A DNA stretch of 64,000 nucleotides from Phycisphaerales bacterium (lineage in GTDB: Bacteria; Planctomycetota; Phycisphaerae; SM23-33): contig JABGPZ010000060.1 in the NCBI GenBank assembly GCA_018644725.1, positions 1 through 64,000 on the forward strand, in the 5' to 3' direction. Positions 40,693-49,010 of this stretch are shown one piece after another. Below the pieces are notes generated by a model. That model did no database searches. It saw only the letters and a list, made by a program, of their open reading frames with translations, and was not told where the DNA came from. The position numbers and the translations under genes were made by a program. How positions within the stretch are numbered: the first letter of the stretch is position 1; each line of letters begins with the position of its first letter.

Positions 40693-42212
40693 CGTTTGAC
40701 CTTTCGTGCGAGAATCTTCTTGTGTAGTTTCAGGAGGCGCTTGACCACCGCCGGATTTTTCTTCGCGACGTTGGTGGTTTCGCCGGGGTCTTCGAGCAGG
40801 TTGAACAGGTGTAGTGTTTTTGTTCCGTGGCGGCCGGATTTGGGAAGAATCACTTTCCAGTGGCCCTGGCGGAGAGTGTATTTCTGATAGAACACATCAA
40901 TGCCAGTGTCGGATTCGCCCAGCAGCGCGGGCATGATATCGACGCTGTCGATGGCCTTGCCCTCGGGCATGGTTTCGCCGACGAGGGACGCGAAAGACGC
41001 GAAGAAATCGGTCTGTGAGACCATGGCATCCGAGACGCCGGGTTTGATGGTCCCGGGCCAGGAGGTGATAAACGGCACGCGCGTTCCGGCCTCGAACGGC
41101 GAAGCTTTTCGGCCGCGATAGATGCCGCCGGCTTTGTGGTCGCCGTTGAGTTCCGGCGATTGGTCGTGGTAGCCGTTGTCGAGAACGGGTCCGTTGTCGC
41201 TGGAGAAAATCACCAGCGTGTCCTCTTCGATCCCGAGGGTCTTGAGGGTTTTGAGCACCTCGCCGACGCACCAATCCATCTCGACGATCACGTCGCCGCG
41301 CGGGCCGAGCTTGGTCGTGCCCACGAACCGCTTGTTGGGCACGCGGGGGACGTGGGGTTGGTGGAGCGCGAAGTAGAGGAAGAACGGTTTGTCTTTTTTG
41401 GCGTTGCGATTGAGGAAGTCGACGGCCTTGGCAGTGAACACGTCGGCCATGTCTTCGTCGGTCCACAGGGCCTTTTTGCCGCCCTTCATATAGCCGATGC
41501 GGCCGATGCCGTTGACGATCGAACAGTCGTGGCCTTTGGAGTGCTTCATCTTCAGCAGCTCCGGATTTTTCCTGCCCGTAGGCTCGCCGGGGAAGTTCGT
41601 TCCGTAATTCACGAGGATCGGATCGTTTGGATCGAGGCCGACGACCGTGCCATTTTTGACGTAGACGCACGGCACGCGGTCGTTGGTCGCGGCCATGATG
41701 TATGACTCGTCAAAGCCGACTTCGTTCGTGCCGGGCGTGATTTTCTTGTTCCAGTCCACGCCGCCCTTGGTGGTGCCCAGGCCGAGGTGCCACTTGCCGA
41801 CGATGCCGGTGAGGTAGCCCGCCTTCTGGAGCATTTTCGGGAGCGTCGGCTGGTCGGTCTTGATAATCATCGCCGCATCTCCGGGGAGAATTTTCGCGCG
41901 GGAGTTGCGGAACGGTGCTTCGCCCGTCAGCAGCGAATAGCGACTCGGCGTGCACGTCGGTGCCGAGCAATAGCCATTGGTGAAGCGCAGGCCTCGCTTG
42001 GCGATGGCATCGATGTTGGGCGTGGGGATGGCCTTGGAGCCATAGCAGCCAGGGTCGCCATAGCCGAGGTCATCAGCGTACAGAATCACAATGTTGGGCT
42101 TGCGCGGAGCGCGGGGCTTGGCGGCGTTCGTTGCCAGCAAGCCCCGGCCCGCAGTCACACCACCGGCGATGCCGGCGATGGTGGTCGCGCGAAGGAAGGC
42201 GCGTCGGTTCAT
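40689..42212 (-). CDS. Tat-exported arylsulfatase A-like sulfatase
   Basis: 507 residues. Tat signal NRRAFLRATTIAGIAGG, metal site LYADDLGYGDPGCYG, modification motif CTPSR with Cys87 as formylglycine precursor, GIVGKWHLGLG and FSSDNGPVLDNGYHD. All are standard for the arylsulfatase A branch. It is strikingly similar along its length to the neighbour encoded upstream, which points to tandem duplication. Short basic C-terminus (KKILARKVKR). ATGA overlaps at both ends with the flanking sulfatases. Confidence 0.94.
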   Translation of the reverse strand: MNRRAFLRATTIAGIAGGVTAGRGLLATNAAKPRAPRKPNIVILYADDLGYGDPGCYGSKAIPTPNIDAIAKRGLRFTNGYCSAPTCTPSRYSLLTGEAPFRNSRAKILPGDAAMIIKTDQPTLPKMLQKAGYLTGIVGKWHLGLGTTKGGVDWNKKITPGTNEVGFDESYIMAATNDRVPCVYVKNGTVVGLDPNDPILVNYGTNFPGEPTGRKNPELLKMKHSKGHDCSIVNGIGRIGYMKGGKKALWTDEDMADVFTAKAVDFLNRNAKKDKPFFLYFALHQPHVPRVPNKRFVGTTKLGPRGDVIVEMDWCVGEVLKTLKTLGIEEDTLVIFSSDNGPVLDNGYHDQSPELNGDHKAGGIYRGRKASPFEAGTRVPFITSWPGTIKPGVSDAMVSQTDFFASFASLVGETMPEGKAIDSVDIMPALLGESDTGIDVFYQKYTLRQGHWKVILPKSGRHGTKTLHLFNLLEDPGETTNVAKKNPAVVKRLLKLHKKILARKVKR

Positions 42213-43765
42213 TTAGTTTTCTTTCTTTTGGCCTTGGCTTTGACCGCGGCTTGGCCTTTGGCCTTGGTGGCTTTCAGCATGGCCTGAAGCTTGGTAACGA
42301 CCTTGGGGTTAGCCTTGGCGACGTTTTTCTTTTCGCTCGGGTCGGCCTTGAGGTTGTAGAGCTGCGAGTGTTTCACGGTGCCGTCACGTTTGGTGCTGCC
42401 CGCGATGAACTTCCACTCGCCGCAGCGAACGGTGCCCTTTTGGTAGAACGCTTCGATGCCTTCTTTGGATTCGCCCAACAGTGCAGGCATGATGTTGACG
42501 CTGTCGATGGCTTGGCCGGCGGGAACGGTCGCGCCGGTCATGGCTGCGAGCGACGCGAGGTAGTCGGTCTGGCTGACAACGGCATCGCTGACACCGGGCT
42601 TGATCGTGCCGGGCCAGTAGGTGATGAACGGGACGCACGTGCCACCCTCGAAGTGGGAATATTTCCCGCCCTTGAGAATGCCCGATGCGGTGTGCTTGCC
42701 ATTTTTCTGGCGAGCGTCGTCCTTGTAGCCATCGTCGAGAACCGGGCCGTTGTCGGAGCTGAAGAGGATCAGTGTGTCTTCGGCAATGCCGAGAGTTTCG
42801 AGGGCCTTGGTGATCTCGCCGACGCACCAGTCCATCTCGACGATCACGTCACCACGCGGGCCGAGCTTGGTCGTGCCGACGAAGCGCTTGTTGGGGACGC
42901 GCGGGACGTGGGGTTGGTGCAGCGCGAAGAACAGGAAGAACGGTTTGTCTTCCTTGGACTTGCGGGTGACGAAATCGACAGCTTTGGCGGTGAAGAGGTC
43001 GGCCATGTCTTCGTCGACCCACAGGGCCTTCTTGCCGCCCTTCATGAATCCGATGCGGCCGATGCCGTTGACGATCGAGCAGTTGTGCCCGTGGGAGTGC
43101 TTCATCTTCGTCAGCAACTCGGGGTTGTCTTTGCCGGTGGGTTCGCCGGGGAAGTTCTTCTTGTAGCTCACGAGGATCGGGTCTTTGGGGTCGAGCCCGA
43201 CGACGCCTTTGTCCTTAACATAGACGCACGGGACGCGGTCATTCGTGGCGGCCATAATGTACGATTCGTCAAAGCCGATGTCGTTGGGCGTCTGGGTGAT
43301 TTTCTTGTTCCAGTCGATCGGAGCCTTGCCGTCGCCGAGGCCGAGGTGCCACTTGCCGACGACGCCGGTGGTGTAGCCCGCACTGCGGAGCACTGTTGCG
43401 ACGGTGGCCTGCTTGGTGGAGATGATCATCGCCGCGTCGCCGCGGAGGATGTGTGCGCGGCTGTTGCGGAACGGGGACTCGCCCGTCAGCAGCGAGTAGC
43501 GGCTGGGGGTGCAGGTCGGCGCGGCGCAGTAGCCGTTGGTGAACTTTTGGCCGCCCTTGGCGAGCTTGTCGATATTCGGCGTATTGATGAACTTGCTGCC
43601 ATAGCAGCTCGGGTCGCCATAGCCGAGGTCGTCGGCATAGACGATGACGATATTGGGTTTTTTGATGGTGGACTTGGTGTCGGCCTTCAGCAGGTTGCGG
43701 CCAGAGATTGCGCCAGCGGCAACGCCAGCAACAGCTGCACTTCGTAGGAACATACGTCGATTCAT
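42209..43765 (-). CDS. Tat-exported arylsulfatase A-like sulfatase (paralogue of the next gene)
   Basis: 518 residues from the ATG at 43765, behind GGAGAT; the in-frame codon at 43816 is a less likely start. Tat signal NRRMFLRSAAVAGVAAG, metal site VYADDLGYGDPSCYG, modification motif CTPSR with Cys85, GVVGKWHLGLG and FSSDNGPVLDDGYKD. Long identical blocks are shared with its downstream neighbour, e.g. YIMAATNDRVPCVYVK and QPHVPRVPNKRFVGTTKLG. The C-terminus is a Lys/Ala-rich tail (KATKAKGQAAVKAKAKRKK). First gene of the coupled three-sulfatase operon. Confidence 0.94.
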   Translation of the reverse strand: MNRRMFLRSAAVAGVAAGAISGRNLLKADTKSTIKKPNIVIVYADDLGYGDPSCYGSKFINTPNIDKLAKGGQKFTNGYCAAPTCTPSRYSLLTGESPFRNSRAHILRGDAAMIISTKQATVATVLRSAGYTTGVVGKWHLGLGDGKAPIDWNKKITQTPNDIGFDESYIMAATNDRVPCVYVKDKGVVGLDPKDPILVSYKKNFPGEPTGKDNPELLTKMKHSHGHNCSIVNGIGRIGFMKGGKKALWVDEDMADLFTAKAVDFVTRKSKEDKPFFLFFALHQPHVPRVPNKRFVGTTKLGPRGDVIVEMDWCVGEITKALETLGIAEDTLILFSSDNGPVLDDGYKDDARQKNGKHTASGILKGGKYSHFEGGTCVPFITYWPGTIKPGVSDAVVSQTDYLASLAAMTGATVPAGQAIDSVNIMPALLGESKEGIEAFYQKGTVRCGEWKFIAGSTKRDGTVKHSQLYNLKADPSEKKNVAKANPKVVTKLQAMLKATKAKGQAAVKAKAKRKKTK

Positions 43766-43845
43766 TTGGATCTCCAATGTAGAAGGGGTTTGTGGCCGAG
43801 CTCGCATCGTGCTCACAGGAGGGATAACGGGTTTTCGGGTCGATT

Positions 43846-43873
43846 ATTGTACTCTCCTGGCGTGATTTTCAAA
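43846..43873 (-). promoter_or_regulatory. Putative promoter of the three-sulfatase operon
   Basis: On the minus strand, TTTGAA (43868-43873) and TACAAT (43846-43851) are spaced by 16 bases, about 80 bases before the first sulfatase start. It allows expression independent of the radical SAM gene upstream. Confidence 0.45.
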
Positions 43874-43942
43874 CAGACATTTTCGGAAATCGGGACAAAA
43901 GGGCATCCCGCCAGCAAAAAGGCCAATTCATCGCGGAGAGGC

Positions 43943-45142
43943 CTATCCATAGGCGCCGAAGCCGAAGAACCAGTGTTTTTTGGCGAAGCGGTACATCCAG
44001 TGTTTCTCGGGGATTTCTTCGCCGGGGATGTGGTGGCAGGGCAGCAGCGGCAGCGCGCGCAGGTCGTCGGTCGTCGCGCCGCGCAGGGAGGTGTCGCGGG
44101 CGTCGTGGTCGTCGAGGAAGTCGGCGAGTTTGTCCGGGCAGTCCAGCAGGACGCAGCCGCGGGTTTGCTCGGCGGCGAAGCGGCGGAAGTCGGCGAGGAA
44201 TTTGCTCTCGGTGAGCGTCTTGGCGAGGTCGTCGTCGTTGTCGTGGATGTGGTCGCGGGCGAATTGGATCGGCGGGCACGGTTCGATGAATCCCGCCGGC
44301 GAGACGTGATGGCTGATGCCGGTCGCGGCCGGGCAGAGTGCGCGGCCCTTCGCGTCCCAATAGCTGTCGACGATCATGATCGGCTTTTTGCAGCGCTGCT
44401 CGACGATGAAGCGACGTGCGCGGGTGATTTCGTCGGCATCGAGCGCCAGCTCGACGTGCGGCTCGGCCCCGGCTGGGCGGTAGAGATAGTACCACGCGTA
44501 GAGTGCGCCGCGACGGATCAGCTCGTCGAGCCACGCCTCGCTACACAACTCGTCGAGGTTCGATTTGCACAGGCTCGTCGCGACGCCGGTGAACAGTTTT
44601 TCACGAACACAGTTTTCCAGCCCCGCCAGCGAGCGCTCGAGGACGTCGCTGCCGCCGCGCCGGATGTCGCTGACTGACGCGCCACCTTCGATGCTGATCA
44701 GCGGCGTGACGTTGGCGAGGGCGCGCAGTTGTTTTGCGATCTCGGGCGTGATGAGCGTGCCGTTGGTGAAGAGCTGAAACGTGCAGTCGCGGTGTCGCCC
44801 GAAAAGGTCCAGCAGCCCTTCGTGAAGGAGCGGCTCGCCGCCGAGGATGCCGAAGAAGCGGCATTTGCGTTTGCGCGCCGCCGCGATGATCGTCGCCAAT
44901 TCGTCCAGCGACAGTTCCGTCTTCGGCGCGTCGACCGCGACCCAGCATCCCTGGCAGTGCAGGTTGCATTTGTTGGTGATCGACAGGAACAGAAACGGCG
45001 GGAAGACTTCGCCCGCTTTGAGGCCTTTGTTGAAGCGGCGGATTGCGCGAACGTTCGCCAGCCCGCAATTCAGCCCGAGCTTCCACAGCGTGCGGAAGGA
45101 CGCGCCGCGCAGCATGCGCCATGTGAGTTGCGGCAGAATCAT
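43943..45142 (-). CDS. Radical SAM protein of unknown specificity
   Basis: 399 residues. The radical SAM cluster is CNLHCQGC (Cys59, Cys63, Cys66; CX3CX2C), followed by GGEPLLHEGL for SAM binding and LFTNGTLIT. C-terminal cysteines (ALCPAATG, EPCPPI, GCVLLDCPD, LLPCHH) could hold an auxiliary cluster, as in SPASM-type enzymes. The start overlaps the ferredoxin gene as ATGA, so that protein is the likely electron donor. Place just upstream of three sulfatases on the same strand raises the idea of a sulfatase-maturing enzyme, but the CQGCW motif differs from the CNLxCxYCY of known anaerobic maturases, so this stays a hypothesis. Confidence 0.85.
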   Translation of the reverse strand: MILPQLTWRMLRGASFRTLWKLGLNCGLANVRAIRRFNKGLKAGEVFPPFLFLSITNKCNLHCQGCWVAVDAPKTELSLDELATIIAAARKRKCRFFGILGGEPLLHEGLLDLFGRHRDCTFQLFTNGTLITPEIAKQLRALANVTPLISIEGGASVSDIRRGGSDVLERSLAGLENCVREKLFTGVATSLCKSNLDELCSEAWLDELIRRGALYAWYYLYRPAGAEPHVELALDADEITRARRFIVEQRCKKPIMIVDSYWDAKGRALCPAATGISHHVSPAGFIEPCPPIQFARDHIHDNDDDLAKTLTESKFLADFRRFAAEQTRGCVLLDCPDKLADFLDDHDARDTSLRGATTDDLRALPLLPCHHIPGEEIPEKHWMYRFAKKHWFFGFGAYG

Positions 45143-45843
45143 TGTTCGCCTCCGGTCGATGTGTCGGGGTCGATGTGTTTGAGACGCTCGGCGATTTCTG
45201 GCGGCACGGCGGCACTACCGGTGCGCGCGCGAAGTTGATCGAGAATCGATCCCGCGAGTTTTTTGCCGCCCTCGGCCGAGGCGTTTCCGGGATAGCCGTC
45301 GATGCCGCGTTCGTCACATTTGGGGAAAATGATTGCCTTCTGCGGACACGCTCGCGCGCAGGCGGGGCAATTGTTCTTGCACTTGGTTGGTTCGACGACT
45401 TGCACGGTTTCGCCGTCTTTGCGGTAAACGCCGAACAGACAAAACGAGACGCACTGGCCGCACGCGGTGCAAAGCTCGCGGTCGAGCACAGGGTACCAAG
45501 GCCGCCAGTCACCCGGCGGGTCGAGCGCGTCGATCATGTCGGCGACGGCTGCGATGGCCTCGGGAGTTGCCCTGGCGGCGGGCAGGGTTTCGCTTTGGCG
45601 CGAATCGATCACGTCGACGCTTGGCGCAAGCGCTGCTCCGGCGAAGTCCGCCAGCCAGCGAATCGCCCGCGGGGAATAGGGTGCGAGCACGCACGTCGCG
45701 TTTGCCAGCGCGTCGGCCGCGATGGTTGGCGCAAGCACACACAGCCCCGGCAAGTCGCCGAAGACCGCCGCCTCGTTCGTCGCCAGCGTCGCGAGCAATG
45801 TCTCGCTCGCCGCCGCTTCACCATGAAAATAGATCGTTGTCAT
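45139..45843 (-). CDS. Ferredoxin-type protein with two 4Fe-4S clusters
   Basis: 234 residues. Residues 1-110 are an unrecognised alpha/beta domain. Two cluster motifs follow: Cys125, 128, 131, 135 (CTACGQCVSFC) and Cys155, 159, 162, 166 (CKNNCPACARAC). It is a cytoplasmic electron carrier, translationally coupled to the radical SAM gene. There is no Shine-Dalgarno sequence, but on the minus strand TATAAT (45853-45858) ends nine bases before the ATG, so the transcript is probably almost leaderless. Confidence 0.85.
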   Translation of the reverse strand: MTTIYFHGEAAASETLLATLATNEAAVFGDLPGLCVLAPTIAADALANATCVLAPYSPRAIRWLADFAGAALAPSVDVIDSRQSETLPAARATPEAIAAVADMIDALDPPGDWRPWYPVLDRELCTACGQCVSFCLFGVYRKDGETVQVVEPTKCKNNCPACARACPQKAIIFPKCDERGIDGYPGNASAEGGKKLAGSILDQLRARTGSAAVPPEIAERLKHIDPDTSTGGEQ

Positions 45844-45873
45844 AGGTCAATCATTATAGAGCATTGCTCGCAG

Positions 45874-45909
45874 AAAAAAAGCAGGCCCGCCGAAAATCGA
45901 CGAGCCTGC
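45874..45909 (-). terminator. Rho-independent terminator of the PQQ-propeller gene
   Basis: Read on the minus strand, GCAGGC-T-CGTCG pairs with CGGCG-G-GCCTGC around ATTTT, followed by seven T. It lies about 70 bases after the stop of the propeller gene. Confidence 0.8.
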
Positions 45910-45942
45910 GAGATTTATTTTTGCTGTTCAGTATTCTTTTTT

Positions 45943-45970
45943 CCTATAGCCTTTGGCCTGAAGCCTACAG
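45943..45970. repeat. Intergenic repeat element, copy 1
   Basis: Contains CCTATAGCCTTTGGCCT followed by GCCTACAG. A related unit occurs in inverse orientation at 56881-56911. It is made of GCCT/AGGC words and lies between a gene end and its terminator. Confidence 0.4.
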
Positions 45971-45978
45971 TCTCTTCC

Positions 45979-47166
45979 CTACTTCACCTCGTAGCAGACG
46001 AGGGTGGCAGTTTTTGAGCTTTTGGGATTGTCGCGGAAAAATACCATCTTGCCTGCGACGCACGGCGAGGTCCAGCACGGCTTGGTGTTGAAGACCTTGA
46101 GGGTTTGCGTCGCCTTGAATCCTGTGGCCGAAAACGGCGCGAGGTACACGGTTCCCCGATTTCCAATGACGATCATATTCGTGCCACAGGCGATCAGCCC
46201 GCCATCGCCGATGCCCTTTTTGGACCATGTCCGCTTGCCAGTTTTGGCATCGAGGCAGACCAGCGGCGGGGTCTTCGTCGTATTGCCAGAGAAGCCGTAG
46301 AGGTAGCCCTTGTGGAGCATCGGATTGGAGAAGTGGGTGCACATGTTTTTATTTTCCCACACTTTTTTGACTTTGCCCGTCGCGTCAATTTCCAGCATCG
46401 CGCAGCCGCGATCATAGTCACTGGAAATGAATACGCGGTTTGTGCCGACGATCAGCGGTGTCGCGGCGTTGATGTTGTACTTGGTTTCCCACGCGATGCT
46501 TCCCAAGGCCTTGCCCGTTTTGGGGTCCAGCACGACCAGCCCGCGCGCGGGGAAGGTCAGCAGGACCGTCTTGTCGCCGGGGAGAGTCATGGGAATCGCC
46601 GAGGAGTACGCCTGGCCATAGTCGGTGCGCGTTTGCCATTTGGTCTTGCCCGTCTTGGCGTCGAAGGCGACGATCCGGCCGATGTCAATCACGCACAGGC
46701 CGTCGTGGATCAGCGGGCTGTTGGCAAAGCCCCACCGGCCCGGGCGGCAGCGGAATTTCTTCGCGTGGCTTTCCCAGACGGGCTTGCCGGTTTTCGCGTT
46801 GAGGCAGAGGATGTGCCCTTCGCGGCTGACGGTGTAGACCTTGCCGTCGAAGACCGAAGGTGTGCAGCGCGGGCCGCGAAAGTTGCCGTCCGAGCAGCGG
46901 TAGGTATGCGTCCAGGTCGTCTTGCCGGTTTTGGCTTCGAGGCAGTACACCGTATCCATACCATTGGAGTTGCCCATCGTGTACAGCGCGTCACCGACGA
47001 CGGTGACGTTGGAATAGCCCGTGCCGATGGATTTGGTCCAGAGCTTCTTGCCGATGGAGTTGACCTGCGGGTATTGGCCATCGCGCTTGGGCCCGAGGTA
47101 GCCTTCGAAGCCCGCAGCCATCACGGCCGTGGTGAGCAACAAAATTGTCAGTGCGGTACGTTTCAT
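45979..47166 (-). CDS. Exported PQQ-type beta-propeller repeat protein
   Basis: 395 residues. A signal peptide (RTALTILLLTTAVMAAG) sends it to the periplasm or outer membrane. Five or more blade repeats of the form L-AKTGK--W are visible: LEAKTGKTTWTH, LNAKTGKPVWESH, FDAKTGKTKWQT, LDPKTGKALGSI, LDAKTGKRTWSK. This is the fold of BamB and PQQ dehydrogenases, but no catalytic residues of a quinoprotein dehydrogenase are apparent, so a binding or scaffold role is likelier. AAGGAGAT precedes the ATG. A strong terminator follows. Confidence 0.9.
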   Translation of the reverse strand: MKRTALTILLLTTAVMAAGFEGYLGPKRDGQYPQVNSIGKKLWTKSIGTGYSNVTVVGDALYTMGNSNGMDTVYCLEAKTGKTTWTHTYRCSDGNFRGPRCTPSVFDGKVYTVSREGHILCLNAKTGKPVWESHAKKFRCRPGRWGFANSPLIHDGLCVIDIGRIVAFDAKTGKTKWQTRTDYGQAYSSAIPMTLPGDKTVLLTFPARGLVVLDPKTGKALGSIAWETKYNINAATPLIVGTNRVFISSDYDRGCAMLEIDATGKVKKVWENKNMCTHFSNPMLHKGYLYGFSGNTTKTPPLVCLDAKTGKRTWSKKGIGDGGLIACGTNMIVIGNRGTVYLAPFSATGFKATQTLKVFNTKPCWTSPCVAGKMVFFRDNPKSSKTATLVCYEVK

Positions 47167-47197
47167 ATCGATCTCCTTATGAGAGTGTCGTCGTATT

Positions 47198-47285
47198 CTA
47201 TTCGATGCGTTTCAGTGTCAGCGTTCGCGTGGTTTTCGAGAATCACAGGGTTGCTATTCGATGCGTTTCAGTGTCAGCGTTCGCG
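47198..47285. repeat. 32-base perfect direct repeat at the 3' end of tsaE
   Basis: The same 32 bases occur at 47198-47229 and 47254-47285, a period of 56 bases. The second copy encodes the last ten codons and stop of tsaE on the minus strand; the first is a detached duplicate just beyond the stop. A further GTTTTCG is shared after a one-base shift. It looks like a partial tandem duplication. Confidence 0.9.
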
Positions 47286-47685
47286 AGTTTTCGCCGGTGA
47301 TGTCAATCGTCAGTTCCCAGCGCGGGTGCGGCAGGGTTGCCCCGGCGAGGTTGGCCCATTCGATCACGACCGCGCCCTCGGCGAGGAAATCTTCAAGGCC
47401 GATGTCTTCGAGTTCTTCGTCCGCGCTGACCATCCGGTAGAGGTCGAGGTGATACAGCGGCCGATCGCCAGCGGGGTATTGATGGCAGAGAACGTAGGTC
47501 GGACTCGAAACGTTGCTCGCATCCGCGCCATAGCCCTCGGCAATCCCGCGCGTGATGGCGGTCTTGCCCGCGCCGAGAGTCCCCAGCAGCGCCAGGCAGT
47601 CGCCCGCGCCGAGTGTCGCGCCGATTTCCCGGCCAACCGCGTAGGTCTCGTCCACGCTCGTCGTATTGTAGATGGTTTCGTTCAC
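47254..47685 (-). CDS. tsaE: tRNA threonylcarbamoyladenosine biosynthesis ATPase TsaE
   Basis: 143 residues, a small P-loop ATPase that works with TsaB and TsaD to make the t6A modification of ANN-decoding tRNAs. Walker A GTLGAGKT (residues 35-42), the conserved SPTYVLCHQY segment, YHLDLYRM, and VVIEWANLA near the end are all present. It uses a GTG start. There is no Shine-Dalgarno sequence and the -10 box ends six bases before it. Divergent from alr, 153 bases away. Confidence 0.93.
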   Translation of the reverse strand: MNETIYNTTSVDETYAVGREIGATLGAGDCLALLGTLGAGKTAITRGIAEGYGADASNVSSPTYVLCHQYPAGDRPLYHLDLYRMVSADEELEDIGLEDFLAEGAVVIEWANLAGATLPHPRWELTIDITGENSRTLTLKRIE

Positions 47686-47691
47686 GCGCAG

Positions 47692-47720
47692 AGTTTACCA
47701 AAATCGACACGAATTCCCAA
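47692..47720 (-). promoter_or_regulatory. Putative leaderless promoter of tsaE
   Basis: Minus strand TTGGGA (47715-47720), 17-base spacer, TAAACT (47692-47697), then six bases to the GTG start codon. Confidence 0.55.
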
Positions 47721-47804
47721 GAGGTATTCCTGTGTCAATTCTCAGGGAAAGCTATCAGATTTAACGGGATTTGCCAAGTGCTATTGCGGCGATAAATTGT
47801 GCGG

Positions 47805-47832
47805 TTGCGTTTTGCGCTTGGCGTGGTATACT
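47805..47832 (+). promoter_or_regulatory. Putative leaderless promoter of alr
   Basis: TTGCGT (47805-47810), 16 bases, TATACT (47827-47832), then six bases to the GTG at 47839, where transcription would start. Confidence 0.55.
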
Positions 47833-47838
47833 TTGGCC

Positions 47839-48981
47839 GTGGAACTACATAACTACATCCGGGCGGAAATCTCTGCGGGCGCGATTCGTCATAACGTCGC
47901 GACGCTGCGTGGTTTGATTCCCGCAGCGACCAAGCTTTGCGCCGTCGTCAAGGCCAACGCGTATGGCCACGGGCAGCATTTGCTGCTGGAGACGATGAGC
48001 GAGTTGGCCGACTTTCTCGCCGTCGCTACCCCGGCCGAGGCGCTCGAATTGCGCAATCTCGGATATGGCGGCGAATTGCTCGTGTTGTTCACCGCCTGCA
48101 CCGACAATCGCGAGCCGCACCTTGCGATCACCCTCGACGCACTCGTGCGCGCGGGCGTGACGGTTTCGGTTGCGTCCCAGCGCGGCATGGACCTGCTGAC
48201 CAAGTCGGCCCGGCGCGTGGGCGAGCGCGTGAAGATGCACCTCGTCGTCGATACGGGGATGACCCGCAGCGGCCTGCCTTCGGCCGACGTGCCCGCCGTC
48301 GTGCGGAATGCACAGATGGATCCGTCGCTGGAACTCGCGGGGATCTATTCGCACTTTGCCACGGCCGACGAGGCGGATAAGTCGTCCGCTAAAAATCAGT
48401 TGCAGGTGTTTATGGAGACGCTTTCGGCGGCTGGAATTGATAAACATTCAGGCGTAATTCGCCATATGGCCAACTCGGCCGCCACGATCGACCTTCCCGA
48501 GGCGCATTTGGACATGGTGCGGCCTGGGATCGCGCTGTTTGGCTATCAGCCGTCGACCGAGATGCACAATCGGCCGGGTCTTCAGCCGGCGTTGCAGCTT
48601 TCGGCGCACATTATGCAAACGAAGCAAGTCCCTGCGGGGACTCGGGTTGGATACGGTTTAACGTATGAATTTGACCGCGATTCGCGCGTGGGACTCGTGC
48701 CGCTGGGCTATGCCGATGGCTATGATCGGCGGCTGGGGAACGTCGCGGCCGTTCGCGTCGGCGAGCGGGTCTGCCCGGTGCGCGGGCGGGTGTCGATGGA
48801 CCAGATTTCGATTGACCTCACCGATTGCCCCGAGGCCGAGGCCGGCGATCTTGTGGAAGTGATTTCCACCGATCCTGCCGCCCCGAATTCGCTGGAAGCC
48901 CTTGCTATTGCAGCGGATACGATTCCGTATGAATTGATGTGTCGCCTCGGCGCCCGCGTCCGCCGCACCCTTGTGGAGTAG
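47839..48981 (+). CDS. alr: Alanine racemase
   Basis: 380 residues, a PLP enzyme making D-alanine for peptidoglycan. Lys38 in VVKANAYGHG holds PLP, and Tyr272 in VGYGLTYEF is the second catalytic base. GLVPLGYADGYDR and the VRGRVSMDQISIDL block are standard. I use the GTG at 47839, which falls right after a -10 box and begins with ELHNYIRAEI as in the family. The open frame runs far upstream but that part is antisense-like and not coding. A weak terminator follows. Confidence 0.93.
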   Translation: MELHNYIRAEISAGAIRHNVATLRGLIPAATKLCAVVKANAYGHGQHLLLETMSELADFLAVATPAEALELRNLGYGGELLVLFTACTDNREPHLAITLDALVRAGVTVSVASQRGMDLLTKSARRVGERVKMHLVVDTGMTRSGLPSADVPAVVRNAQMDPSLELAGIYSHFATADEADKSSAKNQLQVFMETLSAAGIDKHSGVIRHMANSAATIDLPEAHLDMVRPGIALFGYQPSTEMHNRPGLQPALQLSAHIMQTKQVPAGTRVGYGLTYEFDRDSRVGLVPLGYADGYDRRLGNVAAVRVGERVCPVRGRVSMDQISIDLTDCPEAEAGDLVEVISTDPAAPNSLEALAIAADTIPYELMCRLGARVRRTLVE

Positions 48982-48987
48982 CCTGTT

Positions 48988-49010
48988 GGCCTGAATTCGG
49001 CCTATTTTTT
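48988..49010 (+). terminator. Weak terminator after alr
   Basis: Short GGCC/GGCC stem around TGAATTC followed by TATTTTTT. The stem is only four pairs, so efficiency is doubtful. Confidence 0.45.

Noticed and set aside
43943..45142. Firm assignment of the radical SAM protein as an anaerobic sulfatase-maturing enzyme
   Set aside because: The CX3CX2C context (CQGCW) differs from the maturase signature and a dedicated ferredoxin is coupled, so only a hypothesis is kept.
46105..47838. In-frame upstream extension of alr by 578 codons
   Set aside because: It lies antisense to the propeller and tsaE genes and has no similarity to racemases; the promoter and GTG start at 47839 fit the family N-terminus.
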